DNA of 44,978 nucleotides, taken from the NCBI GenBank assembly GCA_017449265.1, contig JAFSJW010000107.1, positions 1 through 44,978 of the forward strand. Reading direction: 5' to 3'. The stretch is from Treponema sp. (lineage in GTDB: Bacteria; Spirochaetota; Spirochaetia; Treponematales; Treponemataceae). Position 1 is the stretch's first letter. Each line of letters opens with the position of its first letter. The translations under genes and the position numbers were made by a program. This document shows positions 25,002 to 33,938 of this stretch, piece after piece. The notes beneath the pieces were generated by a model, which saw only the letters and a program-made list of their open reading frames with translations, was not told where the DNA came from and made no database searches.

Positions 25002-25334
25002 CTAGACACTTATGCCAACAGCTTCACGGATTGACTCTGTGAGGGATTTCTTTCCCTCCATGTGTCCGTGAATGCCTGGAATTTCAACAATCAGCGGATA
25101 CTGCGCCCCTTTCTGCCATTCAAGGACTTCTTCCTCAAGCATCTGGGACACTTCTTCCGTCAGGATAAGAATTTTTGGTCTTTCATCAACCGGCACGGAA
25201 ACAGTCCCGCCATGTCCTGTCAGGCGTGAAAAAGCATCGAGAGCTTCACTTTTTGTTGCGACGATTGAGCCTTTTACGCCCACAAGATTGAATCCGAGAA
25301 CAATTTCCCTTTCACCGATTACAAAATATTCCAA
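25002..25334 (-). CDS. atpF: V-type ATPase subunit F (central stalk)
   Basis: A 110-residue protein of F-subunit form: starts M-E-Y-F-V-I-G-E-R-E, then G-F-N-L-V-G-V-K-G, then K-I-L-I-L-T-E-E-V and P-L-I-V-E-I-P-G. Subunit F binds to subunit D in the rotor; D is not in the window. Gaps of 18-21 nt join it to its neighbours. Confidence 0.87.
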   Translation of the reverse strand: MEYFVIGEREIVLGFNLVGVKGSIVATKSEALDAFSRLTGHGGTVSVPVDERPKILILTEEVSQMLEEEVLEWQKGAQYPLIVEIPGIHGHMEGKKSLTESIREAVGISV

Positions 25335-25355
25335 AATATTATTCCTGAAAAATCA

Positions 25356-25682
25356 TCAAAGGATGATGATGAGCAGGGCGACAAGGAATCCCCAAAGACA
25401 GATACCTTCCGCAAGACCTACGAACGGAAGTGCTTTTCCTGAAAGCTCCGCGTTCTCGCTCATCGCGCCCATAGCCGCCGCACCGATTTTTCCTACCGCT
25501 ATTCCGCCTGCGATACAAGCCAGTCCTACAGCAAGACCTGCGGCAAGGTACTTGATTGTGCCCGAATCCGAAGCCTGCTCTTCCTGAGCCTGAGCCTGAT
25601 GCTGAGAGCTTGACTGAGCGACAGCCCCGAACACAGCGATAGAGAATAATGTCAAAGCCAAAACAAAAATTTTCTTACTCAT
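25356..25682 (-). CDS. atpK: V-type ATPase subunit K (proteolipid ring) with signal peptide
   Basis: A 108-residue proteolipid. Residues 1-22 look like a cleavable signal peptide (V-F-G-A-V-A-Q), about 23-40 are a Gln/Ser/Glu-rich loop, then two membrane helices follow, about 43-70 and 83-107. Glu92 in G-L-A-E-G-I-C-L-W-G-F is the likely ion-binding residue. The ring it forms carries H+ or Na+; no clear Na+ signature can be judged here. It lies between atpI and atpF with gaps of 15 and 21 nt. Confidence 0.85.
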   Translation of the reverse strand: MSKKIFVLALTLFSIAVFGAVAQSSSQHQAQAQEEQASDSGTIKYLAAGLAVGLACIAGGIAVGKIGAAAMGAMSENAELSGKALPFVGLAEGICLWGFLVALLIIIL

Positions 25683-25697
25683 AGAAAACCTCTTCTA

Positions 25698-27677
25698 TTA
25701 TTTATATTCAAACGCAAAAGGCTTGAATTCCTTTCCCGTTTCATTGAAAAATTTAGAGAAAAACTCATAGTATTGCAATCGGATAACCTGAATTGCAACA
25801 ATCATTCCTTCAAGAACAACAACAATCGCATTGCCCACGAGCATTACCGCAAGGTAAGCCGGCCCTGCCATTTCTGAGAGCGTTGCGATGATAAAACCAA
25901 GAACGGCGTGGGCAAGCCCGAAAGCCCCCACACGGATAAAGCTGATTGAATTTGACATATAGCCGATAAGAGTTTCAAGCAGCTCCACGATTGCTTCAAT
26001 AACAGCCGCAAAAAGTCCGTTCTCAAATACTGGCTTCTCGTGTTCCATAATCCTGTGAATCGGCTCTGAGAACATTGTTAAGAACAGTGTTATTCCGATT
26101 ATGATACCATCAGCCGTGCAGAATGAGTGACCAAAGACCACGATTCTTATGACCATCAGTACGACATACCAGAAGAAAATTGCTCCTGAAACGCCGTTTT
26201 TCCCGAACAAAGCCTTTGGAATCCTGTGCATGAGGAAGTTGTTGCTTATGTTCAGGACAAGTCCGACTGAATTTATTATGAAACCAACTCCGACAGTAAC
26301 GCCGAAGAACATGAACATTGTCTTTATTGAGTGCGCGCTTCCGTCCGGCATGAGATGCAGGATTGGCGAGTGCGGTTCTCCGAAAAGCCCTGTGATTGCA
26401 AGTGCGACTGGCTTTAAGATTTCTTCGTTTCCGAAAAACTCTCCGGTCAGAAGTCCCATTATCATTGACGAAGTTCCTATTGCTATGAAAATGGGGGCGA
26501 ATTTATTCCAACCGCCGATTTTTACGACTTTGAGCGACATGAGTATTCCCAAAAGAAGGAATATAAATCCTTGCCCCGCATCTCCGAACATTATTCCGAA
26601 CAAAAGCGTAAAGAACAATGCTACGAACGGAGTAGGGTCAATCGTTCCGTAAGCAGGCGAGCCGTAACTGAAAATAAGTCTTTCAAATGCGCTTACGAGC
26701 TTTCCGTGCTTGAGCTTTACAGGAACTTTCTCCGTTCCATTGATTACGGACGGAATCTCGTATGGCTCATAGACTCTGATAGCGATTCGTCCTTCCGTGA
26801 GCGCGTCGAGCTTTTTCATCATCTCGTGGCATGACTCCTCAGGAATCCAGCCCGTCAGCCTGTACACAAGATTAGTTGCTTCAAGCGAGTTCTGTTTTTC
26901 GATAATCTGCGAGCCAATGGCAAATGTTGCGAGAAGTTTTTTGAGCATATCCTCGTGGGCTTTTGCCATGTTGCGCTTTTCTTCTTGAAAAAATTCAAAT
27001 GTTTTCTCTGTTTCTGAAAGTTCTCTTTTCAGGCTCTCAAGAACATCATCCGGAACGCCCTTGAAATCTTCTGGAATCTCCATGTTGATAAAGCCGAAGC
27101 GTTTCAGCTCGGAGTCAAGCGCGAACCTTGCCTTTTTTGATGCCGCTGCCATAATCCTTGAGTTGTCATTTCCAAGCGGAATGATAACTGCTCTGTCCCC
27201 TACGGCAAATTTCAGCTCGTCAATAACAGCAGGATCTATTTTTCCGATTCTGAGCGAGAGGAACGAAAGATGGTCAAGCTGCTCGAACGGAACTTTGAGG
27301 TTTGAGAACGAAAGAGCCTCATCGTTTGCGTCTTTGACGCGTTTCAGCTCACTTTGGAGATGTGCTTCTTTCTTTTTAAGCTCGTCAACATTGTCAAGGA
27401 ATTTTTTTGCGGCTGCCCTGTCTTCATCGGAAGGATGAGTGCATGAAAAAAGATAATCCTCATCTATCTGAAGGTCTGATTCATTGAGGAAAACTTTTGC
27501 TTCCTGCAATGCAGTCAATATCTCAAAATCACTGTTGGACTTTGATTTATCGTCAGAAGAAGCTCTGTTTGACTGGAACTGAAAAATTCCCTTTTTGCCT
27601 AAAAATTCGATGACGGAACAAATGTCTTGTTTGAGAACCATAAGCTCTATCAATCTCATTGGAGTAGTTCTTGCCAT
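25698..27677 (-). CDS. atpI: V-type ATPase subunit I (a-type stator)
   Basis: A 659-residue protein. The N-terminal half (1-330) is soluble and coiled-coil rich, the C-terminal half has about seven or eight membrane helices beginning near residue 345 (T-P-F-V-A-L-F-F-T-L-L-F-G-I-M-F-G-D-A-G). Late in the membrane half, F-I-R-V-G-A-F-G-L-A-H-A near 583 carries the essential stator arginine. It forms the ion half-channels against the K ring. Gaps to neighbours are 12 and 15 nt. Confidence 0.93.
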   Translation of the reverse strand: MARTTPMRLIELMVLKQDICSVIEFLGKKGIFQFQSNRASSDDKSKSNSDFEILTALQEAKVFLNESDLQIDEDYLFSCTHPSDEDRAAAKKFLDNVDELKKKEAHLQSELKRVKDANDEALSFSNLKVPFEQLDHLSFLSLRIGKIDPAVIDELKFAVGDRAVIIPLGNDNSRIMAAASKKARFALDSELKRFGFINMEIPEDFKGVPDDVLESLKRELSETEKTFEFFQEEKRNMAKAHEDMLKKLLATFAIGSQIIEKQNSLEATNLVYRLTGWIPEESCHEMMKKLDALTEGRIAIRVYEPYEIPSVINGTEKVPVKLKHGKLVSAFERLIFSYGSPAYGTIDPTPFVALFFTLLFGIMFGDAGQGFIFLLLGILMSLKVVKIGGWNKFAPIFIAIGTSSMIMGLLTGEFFGNEEILKPVALAITGLFGEPHSPILHLMPDGSAHSIKTMFMFFGVTVGVGFIINSVGLVLNISNNFLMHRIPKALFGKNGVSGAIFFWYVVLMVIRIVVFGHSFCTADGIIIGITLFLTMFSEPIHRIMEHEKPVFENGLFAAVIEAIVELLETLIGYMSNSISFIRVGAFGLAHAVLGFIIATLSEMAGPAYLAVMLVGNAIVVVLEGMIVAIQVIRLQYYEFFSKFFNETGKEFKPFAFEYK

Positions 27678-27689
27678 ATTTTCTCCTGA

Positions 27690-28706
27690 TTAATTCATTG
27701 GAATTCCAGCAGCATCATGCAGCTTCTCAGCGTCAACATCAAGACGAAGCCCCTCAGCGACTGTTCGTATGCAGTCAAGCTCATGCTGCTTTATCTTGAA
27801 CCATGACACAAGGCTCAGAACGCTCATCGGATCTTTGTGGAAATAGCTTGAATACATCCTGTTCAGCTCGCGCTTCACGGATTTCTCCACCCAAGTGGGG
27901 CTTGCCTCCCAAACCACCCCGTCTTCATGCGGGTTCAGAAGCGAAGCGTATTTCCAGTTTTTCCAGTCGTCCCAGTTCTCACAGTCCTTGCCAAGAATCT
28001 TGATTGCCTGGCGCGCGAACAAATCTGTTTTTGGTCTTGATTTGTCAGCGAACGCAAGACGCTCAAAAATCTCATCGGCCGGCATTTTGTAATATACTTT
28101 CAGGCGCAATGCCCAAAGTATGTTTCTGAAAGAGAATTCCGCCGAAACGAATTTCTCGGCGTTTTCCCGTTCTTCGCCAGAAAGCTCTTTTACTGCTGAC
28201 CATATCTCAGAGATGTACTCTTCATCGATTTTTGAGTCGATTTTGTACTGCTCTGAAATATCTACAGCTTTATTATACCATGAAATTGTAGAATTTGATG
28301 TAATTTTGCTTAAATTTGGCCATGCTTTGTAATCCATCATGGAATAATTCTTTATGTCAGAAATATCGGGCATGGTCTTTTCGCCCAAGCTCAGAGCGGC
28401 TCCAAGTGTTTTCAGATTGTTGTAATCGTAGTAATGAAGCTGCGAAACAAGAATTTTCGCTGGTGTTCTGTAGCAGCTTACGAGCGATATGTACTCATCG
28501 ATGAATTTTTTTTCCGATAAAGATTCTATCTCTTTTGCGAGCAGAACTTCCGGAAGGGAAGGAGTTGCGTTCGGGAACAAAAATCCGTACAGCTCACGCA
28601 GAGAGCGTATTGAAAAAAGTTTTGATGCTCTGTTTCCTACAAAAGACTTGGCGAGCATTCCGCCAGCCTTTGCGTAAACATAAGCCGAAGCTGCCGAAGA
28701 GTCCAT
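27690..28706 (-). CDS. atpC: V-type ATPase subunit C (AC39/d family)
   Basis: A 338-residue helical protein of the C/AC39 family, which caps the proteolipid ring and couples it to the central stalk. It opens with A-S-A-Y-V-Y-A-K-A-G-G-M-L-A-K and has L-V-S-C-Y-R near 77 and R-N-I-L-W-A-L-R-L near 195. Similarity between AC39 family members is low, so position in the operon, before atpI, is part of the evidence. Confidence 0.82.
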   Translation of the reverse strand: MDSSAASAYVYAKAGGMLAKSFVGNRASKLFSIRSLRELYGFLFPNATPSLPEVLLAKEIESLSEKKFIDEYISLVSCYRTPAKILVSQLHYYDYNNLKTLGAALSLGEKTMPDISDIKNYSMMDYKAWPNLSKITSNSTISWYNKAVDISEQYKIDSKIDEEYISEIWSAVKELSGEERENAEKFVSAEFSFRNILWALRLKVYYKMPADEIFERLAFADKSRPKTDLFARQAIKILGKDCENWDDWKNWKYASLLNPHEDGVVWEASPTWVEKSVKRELNRMYSSYFHKDPMSVLSLVSWFKIKQHELDCIRTVAEGLRLDVDAEKLHDAAGIPMN

Positions 28707-28718
28707 TTTTGCACCACC

Positions 28719-29027
28719 TTATGCAAATAAGTATTTTTCTGCTATATTATTGAAAAAATCGATGCTTTTCAGCGAATTTTCAATTTTTGTCTTATATTCT
28801 GAAAGTAATTCATTATATTTGGCGGAAGCATCTTTTATTTTTGCTTCGTATTCGGCTTCTTTCTCAGATACAATCTTTGCTGCTCGCTCCCTGAAATCTG
28901 AGTCAGCCTGTGCTTTTGCCGCAGCAATTTTTTTATCAGCTTCAGCCTGTGCCTCGGAAATGAGGATGGAGGCATTTTTTTCGATTTCTATGAGATGTCT
29001 GATTGTGTCGATTTCTTGTTCTGCCAT
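28719..29027 (-). CDS. V-type ATPase subunit G/H-like peripheral stalk protein
   Basis: A 102-residue protein, nearly all one Ala/Glu/Lys coiled coil (IEKNASILISEAQAEADKKIAAAKAQ..), of the length and type of subunit G (or archaeal H) that partners subunit E. It is first of the ATPase genes, with gaps of 12 and 17 nt to neighbours. Confidence 0.75.
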   Translation of the reverse strand: MAEQEIDTIRHLIEIEKNASILISEAQAEADKKIAAAKAQADSDFRERAAKIVSEKEAEYEAKIKDASAKYNELLSEYKTKIENSLKSIDFFNNIAEKYLFA

Positions 29028-29044
29028 TTTTGCTCCACCTTGTT

Positions 29045-29512
29045 TTATTCAGCAAGCAATTCTTCCGAATTGCGCAGAAGATTATGAACTTCCGAAGGCG
29101 ATGAACACTGCCTCATTCTGCCAACGAAATCAGGAAGCTGAAGTACTCCAGCAAGCTGCTTCAGAACTTGAATGTGCTGCTCGGTTTCGCCTTGCGCCCC
29201 GATAAGCATAAAAATCAAGTATACGGGGGCTTTGTCCAGAGAGTCGTAGTCGATGCCCTCGGAACTTATCCCGATTGCGCCGACCGTCTTACTCATGCTT
29301 GGTATTAACGCGTGGGGAATTGCAACATTGTGCATGATTCCCGTCGTCATTTTGCTTTCGCGCTCAAGGAGACAATCGAGAGCTTCTTTTCTGTTCATTT
29401 CAGGAACAGCATTGTGGATTATCTCTACAAGTTCTTCAAAGAGTTCATCTTTTTCTGTACTCTCAAGATTTACAATTATAGTTTCTTTTGGAAATATAGC
29501 TTCGAGCGACAT
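29045..29512 (-). CDS. ptsN: PTS EIIA domain protein, nitrogen-type (PtsN)
   Basis: A 155-residue EIIA of the fructose/nitrogen type. The phosphorylated histidine is H67 in V-A-I-P-H-A, and E-R-E-S-K-M-T-T-G lies before it near 50-58. No EIIB/EIIC is nearby, so a regulatory role is likelier than sugar import. It lies between secG (24-nt gap) and the V-ATPase genes (17-nt gap), so expression of the ATPase may be tied to it. ATG 29512 is the start; the upstream site is weak. Confidence 0.85.
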   Translation of the reverse strand: MSLEAIFPKETIIVNLESTEKDELFEELVEIIHNAVPEMNRKEALDCLLERESKMTTGIMHNVAIPHALIPSMSKTVGAIGISSEGIDYDSLDKAPVYLIFMLIGAQGETEQHIQVLKQLAGVLQLPDFVGRMRQCSSPSEVHNLLRNSEELLAE

Positions 29513-29536
29513 AAAACATGACCCTTTGAAAAAAAA

Positions 29537-29992
29537 TTACTCAGATACGACTGCCTGATTCTCAGTGTTCATAATCAGCTCTGTTTTTTCGCCTGATTCT
29601 GAACTTGCGCCAGCGTTTTCCCCAGAAGTACCTGCCGCACTTCCTGCCGAATTTTCAGTTGCTTTCTGGATTTTCCACCAGTCAGCAGACTCCTCTTTTG
29701 ATGATGTTGTCGTAATTCCGCTCTCAGTAGCTACATCTGACAAATCTGTCCTTGTCTTTGCACCCTTGTTCATAAGAGCAAGAAGGAAAGTAAGGAGGAA
29801 GAACAAAATAACGAACACAACCGTTGTTTTTGTAAGGACAGAAGCCGAGTGCGAGCCGAATGCGGCTGAATTTCCGCCTCCGAGCATTCCGCCCATTCCA
29901 CTGTTGTCTGGCTCCTGAACAAGAACCAGAAGGACTGACAGCACACAGATAATTACAAACGCTACAAGAAGAACTGCACCAATAGCACCCAT
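29537..29992 (-). CDS. secG: Preprotein translocase subunit SecG
   Basis: A 151-residue protein. The first 75 residues are classic SecG: helix 1, then the loop V-L-V-Q-E-P-D-N-S-G-M-G-G-M-L-G-G-G, then helix 2 (VFVILFFLLTFLLALMN). The remaining 75 are a Ser/Glu/Ala-rich tail, usual in spirochaetes. ATG 29992 (MGAIGAV) has GGAG 7 nt upstream; an upstream ATG at 30025 lacks a site. It is the first gene of the secG-ptsN-V-ATPase operon. Confidence 0.88.
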   Translation of the reverse strand: MGAIGAVLLVAFVIICVLSVLLVLVQEPDNSGMGGMLGGGNSAAFGSHSASVLTKTTVVFVILFFLLTFLLALMNKGAKTRTDLSDVATESGITTTSSKEESADWWKIQKATENSAGSAAGTSGENAGASSESGEKTELIMNTENQAVVSE

Positions 29993-30027
29993 TTTTAACT
30001 CCAAACTAATAAAAAATAAGTCCAATC

Positions 30028-30056
30028 ATATTAAACTAATATTGAACAATCGTCAA
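30028..30056 (-). promoter_or_regulatory. Promoter of the secG-ptsN-V-ATPase operon
   Basis: TTGACG at 30051-30056, 17-nt spacer, TATAAT-like TAATAT at 30028-30033 on the minus strand, giving a leader of about 30 nt with a GGAG ribosome site before ATG 29992. Confidence 0.65.
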
Positions 30057-30098
30057 ATGAATTCTTGAAGTAGCACGAGAAAAAATTGCGATTGATAT

Positions 30099-30158
30099 AA
30101 AATCACGGTGGCAGAACAAAGAAGCGCGAATACGCACGACGATGCGCACCGTGATTTT
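30099..30158 (-). terminator. Terminator hairpin after tpiA
   Basis: 12-bp arms (AAAATCACGGTG / CACCGTGATTTT) around an inner GCGC...GCGC palindrome, placed 7 nt after the tpiA stop and ending in TTTTATAT in the tpiA direction. It separates pgk-tpiA from the secG promoter. Confidence 0.65.
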
Positions 30159-30164
30159 AAATTT

Positions 30165-30917
30165 CTAGACAGAGAATTTGCAGATTGGAACGAATGTATC
30201 GGCTTTGAGCGAAGCTCCGCCAATAAGTCCGCCGTCAATCTCCGGCTGCGCAAGGAGAGCTTCCGCATTCTTTGCGTTCATAGAGCCACCGTAAAGAATT
30301 TTCGTCTCATCGGCTGTTGACTGACCGAAAATCTTTGCGAGCGTTTTTCTGATTGAAGCATGAATTACATTCGCTTCTTCCGGCGTTGGTGTTACTCCTG
30401 TGCCGATAGCCCAGATTGGCTCATATGCGATGACAATATGTTTCATCTGCTCCGCGCTTACACCAGCAAGACCTTCCTCAATCTGAAGCCTGCAAACATT
30501 TTCTGTTACGCCGACGATTTTGTGCGAATATCGCTCTCCGATACAAAGAACTACATCAAGGTCGTGACTGAGTGCCGCAAGCACTTTCTTGTTCACAATC
30601 CTGTTGTTCTCGTAAAGCTCGTCCCTGCGTTCTGAATGACCAAGGATAACAGACTTTACTCCGATATCCTTGAGCATCGCGGCCGAAACTTCGCCTGTAT
30701 GCGCTCCGTTTTCGGATACCGCAACGTTCTGGGCTCCAAGAAGGATGTTTGTATCTTTTACGATTTGGGCAACTGCATCCAAATACACGAACGGCGGAGC
30801 TATCATGAATGTGTTTTTTACATCCTTGAGCTGGGCGACGAGCGATTTTGCAAGCTCTATTGCGCCTGCCTTGTCCATATTCATTTTCCAGTTGCCGGCA
30901 ATAAATTTAGTGCGCAT
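30165..30917 (-). CDS. tpiA: Triosephosphate isomerase
   Basis: A 250-residue TIM barrel. G-N-W-K-M-N near residue 8 carries the substrate-binding Lys, I-L-G-H-S-E-R-R near 92 the catalytic His, and A-Y-E-P-I-W-A-I-G-T-G near 165 the catalytic Glu. It interconverts dihydroxyacetone phosphate and glyceraldehyde-3-phosphate. ATG 30917 has AAGGAG at good spacing; the longer upstream frame runs into pgk. It lies 19 nt after pgk, one glycolytic operon. Confidence 0.97.
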   Translation of the reverse strand: MRTKFIAGNWKMNMDKAGAIELAKSLVAQLKDVKNTFMIAPPFVYLDAVAQIVKDTNILLGAQNVAVSENGAHTGEVSAAMLKDIGVKSVILGHSERRDELYENNRIVNKKVLAALSHDLDVVLCIGERYSHKIVGVTENVCRLQIEEGLAGVSAEQMKHIVIAYEPIWAIGTGVTPTPEEANVIHASIRKTLAKIFGQSTADETKILYGGSMNAKNAEALLAQPEIDGGLIGGASLKADTFVPICKFSV

Positions 30918-30936
30918 ACACGACTCCTTATTTCTG

Positions 30937-32208
30937 CTATTTTGTAGCCAAGATTGCGATTCCTGGGAGTGTTTTTCCTTCGAGGAATTCGAGGGAAGCG
31001 CCGCCACCTGTTGAAACATGGCTCATTTTGTCCGCAAGGTTGAATTTGTTTACGGCTGCAACTGAGTCACCGCCGCCAACGACTGTCATTGCACCTCGGC
31101 CTGTAGCGTCTGCAACGAGCTGAGCAACGGTAGCAGTTCCCTTTGCGAATGCGTCGAACTCGAATACGCCCACCGGTCCGTTCCATACTACTGATTTTGC
31201 AGTAGAAAGAACTTCTTTGTAAAGCTCGATTGTCTTTGGACCGACATCCATTGCCATAAGATTGTCAGGAATGTCTACGCCGTCAACTGCGACTGGGGTT
31301 GCGTTCGCGTCGAATTTGTCCGCGGCAACATGGTCAACAGGAAGAACGATTTTAACACCTTTAGCAGCAGCGTCTGAGAGCAATTTTTTAGCAGTGTCGA
31401 TGAAGTCGTCCTCAACCAAAGAGATACCAACTTTGTGACCCTGAGCTTTGAGGAATGTGTAAGCCATACCACCGCCGATAACGAGGGCAGAAGCGTTCTT
31501 GAGAAGGCTTTCCAAAACTGCGATTTTTGAAGAAACTTTTGCACCACCGATGATAGCGACCTGTGGTTTTGGCGGGTTCTCTACCATTGGCTGAATGTAT
31601 TTGACTTCTTTTTCCATAAGGAAGCCGCCAACGCTCGGAACTGGCATGAATTTTGCGATTGAGGCTGTAGAGGCCTGGTCGCGGTGAGCTGTACCGAAAG
31701 CGTCGTTTACGAAAATGTCTCCGTAAGAAGCAAGCTCTTTTGCCATAACATCGCGCTCAGCTGAATCTTTTGAAGTCTCTTCTTTGTGGAAGCGTGTGTT
31801 TTCAAGCATTGCAACCGCTCCCTCAGGAAGAGCGTCGATTGCGGCTTTCTGACCGAGAGCATCTGGAAGGAATGTTACATCTTTTCCGAGTTTTTTTGCA
31901 AAATACTCAACGACCGGCTTCATGCGGTTCTTTCCGTTGATGAACTTCTCTGCGTCTGCGTCAGTCCATGTTTTTCCTGCTTTCTCAGCTTTTTCCTGAG
32001 CTTTCTTTACATCTTTTTTTGGGTCTCCCAGATGGCTCATCAAAACAAGCGAGCGCGGATTCTGCTCAAGAATGTATTTAATGGTAGGAAGAGCTGCCAT
32101 AATTCTTGTGTCGTCCTGAACAACTCCGTCCTTCATCGGTACATTAAAATCAACACGCATGATAATGCGCTTGCCTTTCAAATCAACATCTTTTACTGTC
32201 TTTATCAT
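30937..32208 (-). CDS. pgk: Phosphoglycerate kinase
   Basis: A 423-residue enzyme with R-V-D-F-N-V-P near 19, S-H-L-G-D-P near 58, G-G-A-K-V-S-S-K near 220, G-P-V-G-V-F-E near 345, and G-G-G-D-S-V-A-A near 380. It makes ATP from 1,3-bisphosphoglycerate. GGAGGA lies 7 nt before the ATG. It is the first gene of the pgk-tpiA pair; the upstream gap of 113 nt to the terminator at 32323 holds the promoter, which is not clear-cut. Confidence 0.97.
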   Translation of the reverse strand: MIKTVKDVDLKGKRIIMRVDFNVPMKDGVVQDDTRIMAALPTIKYILEQNPRSLVLMSHLGDPKKDVKKAQEKAEKAGKTWTDADAEKFINGKNRMKPVVEYFAKKLGKDVTFLPDALGQKAAIDALPEGAVAMLENTRFHKEETSKDSAERDVMAKELASYGDIFVNDAFGTAHRDQASTASIAKFMPVPSVGGFLMEKEVKYIQPMVENPPKPQVAIIGGAKVSSKIAVLESLLKNASALVIGGGMAYTFLKAQGHKVGISLVEDDFIDTAKKLLSDAAAKGVKIVLPVDHVAADKFDANATPVAVDGVDIPDNLMAMDVGPKTIELYKEVLSTAKSVVWNGPVGVFEFDAFAKGTATVAQLVADATGRGAMTVVGGGDSVAAVNKFNLADKMSHVSTGGGASLEFLEGKTLPGIAILATK

Positions 32209-32322
32209 TTATTTCCTCCAACGAAATCATAAAACAAGTATCAATAAAAATGATAAACCATAAATTTCGCAAAGTAAAGTTTAAATTTTTTCTTACCTTT
32301 CCGCTCTTTTGTTTAAAAAAAT

Positions 32323-32349
32323 AGGGCTGCCCGTTTTTTGGACAGCCCT
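32323..32349 (-). terminator. Terminator after the carboxyltransferase gene
   Basis: AGGGCTGnCC pairs with GGnCAGCCCT around a T6-type loop, and is followed on the minus strand by ATTTTTTT. It is the simplest member of the GGGCTGNCC family. Confidence 0.8.
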
Positions 32350-32381
32350 TTGATTTTTCATCTTTTTGTGTTTTTGTGCGT

Positions 32382-33875
32382 TTACAGCGGAATGTTTCCG
32401 TGCTTTTTGCGCGGCTGGTCAGTGAAGAGCTTTGTTTCCAAGAAATCGAAGCCCGCCACGATTCTAGCGCGAGTATCTTCTGGGTTTATTACCTCTGTGA
32501 TGTAACCGCGCTGCTCGGCGATTTTTGGTGTCATAATCTCTTCTTTATACTGTGCTGTTTTTTCAGCAACCTCGCCCGCTTTGGACGGGTCTTTCAGCTC
32601 TTTTGCGCACAAAATTTCGATTGCGCCTTCTGCACCCATGACGGCAATCTCCGCACTCGGCCATGCGTACACGAAGTCCGCGCCCAAGTGCTGAGAGCAC
32701 ATAGCGATATAAGCTCCGCCGTATGCCTTGCGCGTGATAACAGTGAGCTTAGGAACAGTTGCCTCAGAGTAAGCGTAGATAACTTTCGCTCCGTGGCGGA
32801 TAATTCCTTTCTGCTCTTCCTGCGGTCCTGGAATAAAGCCCGGAACATCCACGAATGTGAGGAGGGGAATATCGAAAGAGTCGCAATAGCGGATGAAGCG
32901 CGCGATTTTGTCGCTCGCATCGCAGTCGAGAACGCCTCCCAAACCTTTCGGGTTGTTCGCCACGATTCCGACTGTGCGTCCCTCAATGCGGGAGAATCCT
33001 GTAACGCAGTTCACGGCGAATTCCTTCATTACCTCAAGGAACGAGTCCTCATCGATGACGCAGTTGATTACATCGCGTATGTCATAACCCTGCCGTGAGT
33101 TTTCTGGCAGAATCTCCTTTATCTTCTTGGCGCATTTTTTTGCGTCGAACTTGAATTTCTCAGGGGCGTCAGTCTTGTCGCCAAAATAGTGCGGAATGTA
33201 GTCGAGCAGCTTGCGGACGGTCTCATAGCACTCAGCTTCCGTTTCGCTTCTGAAATGGGCTACGCCTGATTTCTGCGAGTGGATTGACGCGCCTCCGAGG
33301 TCATCAGCCGAAATATCCATGAACATTACTGATTTTACGACTTTCGGACCTGTGATGAACATCTGGCTCACTTTGTCAATCGTAAAGATAAAGTCCGTGA
33401 TTCCAGGCGAATAGACCGCACCACCGGCGCACGGACCTGCGATGATTGAAATCTGCGGGATAGAGCCTGATGCACGCACATTCTGATGGAACACATTTCC
33501 GTAGCCAGAAAGAGCGTCAACACCTTCCTGAATCCTTGCTCCGCCCGAATCGTTGATTCCAATGACAGGACAACGCGCGTCAACGGCCATTTTCGTAAGG
33601 TCGGCGATTTTCTTTCCGTGCATGTGACCGAGAGTTCCGCCCTGAACGGTAAAGTCCTGCGCATAGACGGCGACTTTGCGCCCGTTGATTTTTCCGAATC
33701 CTGTGATTACGCCATCATAAGGAATGTCTTTTTTATCCATTCCGAAACTCGTGCAGTTGTGCCTTACTCCGGCGTATGTCTCTACGAAAGAGCCTTCATC
33801 GCAAAGCGCGTTGATTCTTTCAATCGCGTGCAGCTTTCCTTTCGCATGCTGTTTTTCCAAATTGTACTCAGCCAT
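32382..33875 (-). CDS. Biotin-dependent acyl-CoA carboxylase/decarboxylase carboxyltransferase subunit
   Basis: A 497-residue carboxyltransferase of the PccB/MmdA type. Markers are R-I-N-A-L-C-D-E-G-S-F near 19, I-N-D-S-G-G-A-R-I-Q-E-G near 117, G-P-C-A-G-G-A-V-Y-S-P near 148, and R-K-A-Y-G-G-A-Y-I-A-M near 375. The family moves CO2 between biotin and propionyl-CoA/methylmalonyl-CoA or related acyl-CoA. No biotin carrier, biotin carboxylase or membrane decarboxylase beta subunit lies beside it, so the direction and substrate are open. ATG 33875 follows GGAGAAAATC. The leader holds a long hairpin at 33888-33926. Confidence 0.9.
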   Translation of the reverse strand: MAEYNLEKQHAKGKLHAIERINALCDEGSFVETYAGVRHNCTSFGMDKKDIPYDGVITGFGKINGRKVAVYAQDFTVQGGTLGHMHGKKIADLTKMAVDARCPVIGINDSGGARIQEGVDALSGYGNVFHQNVRASGSIPQISIIAGPCAGGAVYSPGITDFIFTIDKVSQMFITGPKVVKSVMFMDISADDLGGASIHSQKSGVAHFRSETEAECYETVRKLLDYIPHYFGDKTDAPEKFKFDAKKCAKKIKEILPENSRQGYDIRDVINCVIDEDSFLEVMKEFAVNCVTGFSRIEGRTVGIVANNPKGLGGVLDCDASDKIARFIRYCDSFDIPLLTFVDVPGFIPGPQEEQKGIIRHGAKVIYAYSEATVPKLTVITRKAYGGAYIAMCSQHLGADFVYAWPSAEIAVMGAEGAIEILCAKELKDPSKAGEVAEKTAQYKEEIMTPKIAEQRGYITEVINPEDTRARIVAGFDFLETKLFTDQPRKKHGNIPL

Positions 33876-33887
33876 GATTTTCTCCAT

Positions 33888-33926
33888 TAGATGTGTTCGG
33901 AAACATCGGTTTTCCGAACAGGTCTA
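33888..33926 (-). promoter_or_regulatory. Leader hairpin before the carboxyltransferase gene
   Basis: TAGAnnTGTTCGGAAA pairs with TTTCCGAACAnnTCTA around a short loop. It lies between the predicted transcription start (about 33932) and the ribosome site, so it should be in the 5' leader. There is no T-tract. The same arm sequence forms the terminator after leuB at 36945-36983. Confidence 0.6.
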
Positions 33927-33938
33927 TTTATTACTGAA

